Positions 44,019-47,225 of a DNA stretch of 47,225 nt are shown piece by piece (positions within the stretch are counted from its first letter, which is position 1; each line of letters begins with the position of its first letter). The notes under the pieces were generated by a model. That model had not been told where the DNA came from and made no database searches. It saw nothing but the letters and a program-made list of their open reading frames with translations. Source of the DNA: Kiritimatiellota bacterium (GTDB taxonomy: Bacteria; Verrucomicrobiota; Kiritimatiellia; JAAZAB01); contig JAPLSY010000013.1 of NCBI GenBank assembly GCA_026398415.1, positions 1 to 47,225 on the forward strand, given 5' to 3'. Position numbers and translations under genes: made by a program.

Positions 44019-44786
44019 CTATTTTAAGTGCTTTTGGATGTCGCCGCAGAGAGCGGGTTTTTTCATCGCCGCCGTGCCGATGGCCACGGCATCGGCGCCC
44101 TGCTCCAAAACACGGCGGGCGCCCTCCAGATCTTTAATTCCGCCGCCGGCGATTAAAAAAAGACAATGGCCGGCAATTTGCTTCAATGCCTTTAAGCCTG
44201 CGGATCCCGCCGTGGTCTTGCCTAAGTTGATGCTGACAATCGGCACGCCAACCTCAGTCAACGTGTCCACCGCGGCAATGGTGGCCGGCAGGTCGCCGAG
44301 TCCGATTTTGAAGATTACCGGAATGGTGGCGGCATTCAATATCGCCTTGGCCCAGCGCCGGAGCGATTTGGAATTACCCCTCTCGCACAGTGCTTCGCCA
44401 AGGCCATTACGGACGAACATGGCCATCACCGAATGCGCGCAGAGCGAGGCGTAATCGGCGCCCGCCTCCTGGGCGGCAACCAGGAAATCCAGCGTGTGTT
44501 GAAGTTCGATGCTGATGACACTGACGCCTACCTTGGCGCCACCGGCCCGGGCGGCTTGGACGTGTTTACGTAGATAGGGTGCATAAACCGACGGATCGGG
44601 CTTGAAAACGAATTTTGCAGGGTAGGGGACTTTATCGTGGGAATCAACGATATACGTTCCCATCAGCACTAACGCCGCGCCGGCGCCATGCTGGGCGCAG
44701 TAGGGGCCATCCCCATATCCGCCCAGTTCGGCCAGAACAACGCCATTTTTCAATTCCGTAAAACTGTTCTTGGATATGGCATTCAT
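44019..44786 (-). CDS. Dus/DHOD-like TIM-barrel protein
   Basis: A 255-residue (beta/alpha)8 protein. The C-terminal half has a standard phosphate-binding pair, FLIAGGGIKDLEGARRVLEQ and DAVAIGTAAM (about 212-243). The middle segment (ATIPVIFKIGLGDLPATIAA) resembles dihydrouridine synthase or dihydroorotate dehydrogenase barrels, which bind FMN. The catalytic Cys of Dus is not clearly present. It is the first gene of the minus-strand operon with the GHMP kinase and D-lyxose isomerase-like protein, so it could be an aldolase or oxidoreductase of a sugar pathway. Function not assigned. Confidence 0.7.
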   Translation of the reverse strand: MNAISKNSFTELKNGVVLAELGGYGDGPYCAQHGAGAALVLMGTYIVDSHDKVPYPAKFVFKPDPSVYAPYLRKHVQAARAGGAKVGVSVISIELQHTLDFLVAAQEAGADYASLCAHSVMAMFVRNGLGEALCERGNSKSLRRWAKAILNAATIPVIFKIGLGDLPATIAAVDTLTEVGVPIVSINLGKTTAGSAGLKALKQIAGHCLFLIAGGGIKDLEGARRVLEQGADAVAIGTAAMKKPALCGDIQKHLK

Positions 44787-44805
44787 AGTTACGATCCAAG
44801 TCTAT

Positions 44806-44833
44806 ATTCTAAACCCATAAATCGCCATTTCAA
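44806..44833 (-). promoter_or_regulatory. Candidate sigma70-like promoter of the sugar operon
   Basis: On the minus strand, TTGAAA (44833-44828) and TAGAAT (44811-44806) are 16 nt apart; both match consensus at 5 of 6. The start codon at 44786 is about 20 nt beyond the -10 box, so the leader would be short. Confidence 0.55.
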
Positions 44834-44980
44834 ACACGAAACGCGCGAAATATTTGCCTGCCGCCCATGTAATACGTCAAGAAGGACATTTGCGCATGCC
44901 GGCATTCCAATGCCCCGCCCAAGTTCAACATTCGCGATCCCAACTTGAAACTGATTCTGCAAGTCGCCTATTTACACCAA

Positions 44981-45102
44981 AGGCCGCACCTTCCGATTAT
45001 CTCGCTGGCTTGTCCTGCGAAGCCTTGGCAAAGCGGGGAACGTGCGGCCTGAACTGTGCTGATCTGTTATTTATTCCGCTTTCATGGCGCGAAGCGCGCC
45101 AT
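44981..45102. repeat. Palindromic REP-like element and adjacent hairpin in the 44787-45324 spacer
   Basis: The 538-nt spacer between the two minus-strand units has no convincing gene. It holds a nested palindrome: outer arms 44981-44994 and 45037-45050 match at 13 of 14 positions (AGGCCGCAC with GTGCGGCCT), and inner arms GGCTT/AAGCC lie at 45007-45011 and 45020-45024. A separate perfect hairpin ATGGCGCG-AAG-CGCGCCAT is at 45084-45102. Neither is followed by a T-run, so they are not clear terminators. The rest of the spacer is T/C-rich with nothing recognised apart from the promoter near 44806. Confidence 0.6.
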
Positions 45103-45324
45103 AAATAGGTACGCTTCTATCTTCTCTTCGATTTTCGACCTTCATCCGTTGCTTTTTCCCTGCCGTTCTTCCATCGTCACCCGGAATTTGCCTCCTCATT
45201 TCCCATTTGTTATTCCAATTTTATTCGATTTTTCCATCACCGAATCGCCCTGAACCACTTTAGCACCCTCTTTACTCTTCGATAATCTCGTGGTTGTGTT
45301 TCCATTAAGACCTGATCAAGGAGA

Positions 45325-46890
45325 TTATTGATCTTTAATGCCGTGCTTGGTGTACAAAGCAAGCTCGACGCGTTTTACCTTAATTAGTTCCCCCTTTAGC
45401 ATGATAAAAGAAAATTTATTCCAGCCCTTGCGAAGACTCTTTACCGGCACCGCAAAATCACGGTATGCTGTCCCTATTTCAGGAATCCCCTCACGGTACG
45501 ACTGTGGAAACAGTTCTCCTTCATGAGTCATTTCGGAAAGCGCCGCGCTGTCATTGGCGCACGCGGCCAGCCGCCTCTGTTCCCATGGAACCGAGGCTTG
45601 GACACGCAGAATGGCAGACTTAAACTGCTCCCGCACTGACCGTTTCCCAAAATCATCCGCCACATGGATAAAAATATCCAGCGGATGGGGCATATATAAC
45701 TGGGCCGGCAATATCCGCCCAAGCCCCACATCGTCACGTCCTCCCATATAATAATGCTTGGGCTCCTTCGCCAGTTCCTTTTTATCCGTAAGATCGCGCA
45801 GAGCAGGAAAGTTCGGTTCGCATTTATCCAGTTTTTTTTGATCACCAAACGTATAGTCCCGGTAGTAAACAAAGTTAAACAAACTGATCCCGTCTGCACC
45901 GCGGTCAAGGTAACTGTAGGCGGTGCTTCTGATAATTTCCGTGGTCATTTTTCGCGTTAGTTCGGTTCCAACCTCAAGCCACTGCTCGACATCACTGCAT
46001 TGCGTAAGCTCAGCATAGAGCGGCATCTTGGGGAAGGCCTTGCGATACCATTCAAGGTCCATTTCGGAAGAGCTGATATAAAAAGGGGATATATTGATCA
46101 TGTCAATCAGCCCGCGCTTTACCCATTCAGCCACATCCAGTCCCTCAATAAGATTCAGATCGTTCCGGCCAAAAATCCGCACACACAGCGGAAGCCGCCG
46201 CCCCTTGCTGTCTAAAAATGATCGGACGCGGGCGACATAATCGGTCATAATTGCCGTTTTTTCGGCCCAATTCATTGAATAGGGAAAATACCATTGCCAA
46301 CGCAGGCAATCGAGTTCAAGCCCGTCAATCTCGTAACGTTCACAAAGTTCACGGATGAAACCGAACTGATAATCGCGGACTTCCGGATGGGAAAAACTGA
46401 GGGCAAGGCGCTGCCATGGATGCCCTCCTTCCCCAATTCGATATTCAGGATGAGAAAGATAAAAATCGGAAAGCCCCGGGCAGGCTGGATCATCCAACCC
46501 ATGACACTCGTTCATCCGCCAGGTCAGGAAAAAATCAATACCCTTTTCCCGTGCGCGCTTGAGCGAAAGCCCGATCAAATCGTTCCCTCCCAAAATGAAC
46601 TCCCTGAAACGCGAGAATGTCTTGCCAAACATGGTGCTGGAAGGATATACAACAGTTTTTCCCCGGTTCCGCCAATGAGGGCAATGGTCGGAATCCCAAC
46701 CGGGCAGCAAATCCATGCTTGGAGAAAGAAGCAACAGATCGCATCCGGCCTCAACCACTTCATCCACATAGCCATTGACCTGCGCCAATCCAACCGGCTT
46801 ATTTATATCCTGGTAACGGCTGGAATTGCTGAAGACGCAGAATCCGTCATGATTGAACAATATCCGATACTTTTTCGCCCGCGATTGCAT
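45325..46890 (-). CDS. Glycoside-hydrolase-like TIM-barrel protein
   Basis: A 521-residue protein. The N-terminal two thirds look like a TIM barrel of the GHL10/alpha-amylase-like type, with GIDFFLTWRMNECHGLDDPA, FSHPEVRDYQFGFIRELCER and YEIDGLELDCLRWQWYF (about 200-216), where family members carry catalytic acids. It ends with a beta-rich part (about 430-521). No signal peptide is visible, so it may be cytoplasmic. GGAG lies about 8 nt before the ATG at 46890. The substrate is not known. It is a second glycosidase-like protein near the one at 39458, suggesting polysaccharide or oligosaccharide use. Confidence 0.75.
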   Translation of the reverse strand: MQSRAKKYRILFNHDGFCVFSNSSRYQDINKPVGLAQVNGYVDEVVEAGCDLLLLSPSMDLLPGWDSDHCPHWRNRGKTVVYPSSTMFGKTFSRFREFILGGNDLIGLSLKRAREKGIDFFLTWRMNECHGLDDPACPGLSDFYLSHPEYRIGEGGHPWQRLALSFSHPEVRDYQFGFIRELCERYEIDGLELDCLRWQWYFPYSMNWAEKTAIMTDYVARVRSFLDSKGRRLPLCVRIFGRNDLNLIEGLDVAEWVKRGLIDMINISPFYISSSEMDLEWYRKAFPKMPLYAELTQCSDVEQWLEVGTELTRKMTTEIIRSTAYSYLDRGADGISLFNFVYYRDYTFGDQKKLDKCEPNFPALRDLTDKKELAKEPKHYYMGGRDDVGLGRILPAQLYMPHPLDIFIHVADDFGKRSVREQFKSAILRVQASVPWEQRRLAACANDSAALSEMTHEGELFPQSYREGIPEIGTAYRDFAVPVKSLRKGWNKFSFIMLKGELIKVKRVELALYTKHGIKDQ

Positions 46891-46993
46891 TGTTTGATCT
46901 CCGCCTATGGCTTTTATGCCGTTATACCGACTCGTTTAACTGACAATCATTACTTTGATGAATTCATGGTTTCCTCATCCTGCTTTTTCTACA

Positions 46994-47036
46994 AGGGATA
47001 AAAGGGATAAGAAGGGATAAGGGAAAGGGATAAGGG
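46994..47036. repeat. Short AAGGGATAA-type direct repeats downstream of the transposase gene
   Basis: AGGGATAA occurs four times in about 43 nt, at spacings of 9, 10 and 13 nt, with AAGGGATAA as the full unit. It lies between the 3-prime end of the partial transposase gene (47037) and the glycosidase gene. It may be a slippage tract or a remnant of the element. Confidence 0.6.
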
Positions 47037-47225
47037 TCACGTCTCGACAAGCGACATTTGGCGCAGGCATTTGTTTGTTTGTTTGTGCAGCACGGCATCA
47101 GTTTTAAGCCGATGACAGAACCGCTCGGTTGCCTTTCCGATTGTCTTGTAATCCAATCCTCCGGCACATTCCCCTATCTCTCTCAGCGTCATCCCGCTGC
47201 GCTTGCGTGCAAGATACAGCGCCAT
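47037..47225 (-). CDS. C-terminal part of a REP-associated tyrosine transposase (RAYT), 5-prime end outside the window
   Basis: The last 62 codons of a minus-strand gene; the rest lies beyond the window. The visible part has ALYLARKRSGMTLREIGECA and GLDYKTIGKATERF, a DnaA domain IV-like helix-turn-helix. This domain is often fused to the C-terminus of IS200-like Y1 transposases of the RAYT type. The Y1 domain (HUH and tyrosine) cannot be checked. RAYTs act on REP palindromes, and REP-like elements are present in three spacers of this window. A free-standing DnaA-like or regulator fragment is the alternative. Confidence 0.6.
   Translation of the reverse strand: MALYLARKRSGMTLREIGECAGGLDYKTIGKATERFCHRLKTDAVLHKQTNKCLRQMSLVET

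Noticed and set aside
45084..45102. Hairpin ATGGCGCG-AAG-CGCGCCAT as a transcription terminator
   Set aside because: There is no U-run on either strand after the stem, so a rho-independent terminator is not supported; kept only as a palindrome.
1..47225. CRISPR arrays and ribosomal RNA genes
   Set aside because: No array of regularly spaced repeats and no rRNA-like sequence was seen in any part of the window.

Overview
The window is GC-rich bacterial chromosome. It is dominated by one unbroken plus-strand block of translation and transcription genes from a tRNA-Thr at 4075 to rplQ at 35810. Gene order is tRNA-Thr(GGT), tuf, rpmG, tRNA-Trp(CCA), secE, nusG, rplKAJL, rpoBC, rpsL, rpsG, fusA, rpsJ, rplC-D-W-B, rpsS, rplV, rpsC, rplP, rpmC, rpsQ, rplN-X-E, rpsZ(N), rpsH, rplF, rplR, rpsE, rplO, secY, adk, map, rpmJ, rpsM, rpsK, rpsD, rpoA, rplQ. 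The beta, str, S10, spc and alpha clusters are therefore joined end to end. rpmD (L30) and infA (IF1) are not in their usual places.

The lineage is probably the PVC superphylum, most likely Verrucomicrobiota/Kiritimatiellota/Lentisphaerota-like. This is inference. The signs are an EF-Tu with an insertion and altered sequence in switch I, the tuf-tRNA-Trp-secE-nusG order, a secreted DYDGDG-repeat protein, several intracellular TIM-barrel glycosidase-like proteins, and a DnaA-domain-like REP transposase end. No 16S rRNA is present to confirm it.

Left flank (1-3752, minus strand): a secreted or periplasmic protein with six DxDxDG repeats, then LemA, then a membrane M48 metallopeptidase cut by the window edge. 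The LemA/M48 pair is a known envelope module. A sigma70-like promoter for each direction lies in the 3753-4074 divergent spacer.

Right flank (35811-47225): a GspF/PilC-type inner-membrane protein; two single-span zinc-ribbon proteins of unknown function, one with a DnaJ-like CxxCxGxG domain; a 3-methyladenine DNA glycosylase; a 951-residue glycosidase-like protein with a CBM9-like C-terminus; a minus-strand operon of a Dus/DHOD-like TIM barrel, a GHMP sugar kinase and a D-lyxose isomerase-like cupin; a second glycosidase-like protein; and the C-terminal end of a RAYT (REP-associated tyrosine transposase). The flank reads as carbohydrate metabolism.

Notable signals are: a natural Pro-to-Gly change in ribosomal protein S12 at a streptomycin-dependence position; complementary Ala/Lys/Pro-rich tails on the adjacent S13 and S11 genes, whose spacer carries a 10-bp perfect palindrome; an EF-G with a non-canonical domain IV; related REP-like palindromic elements inside two spacers of the ribosomal block; and the undescribed sugar operon. 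No CRISPR array, rRNA or complete insertion sequence was seen.
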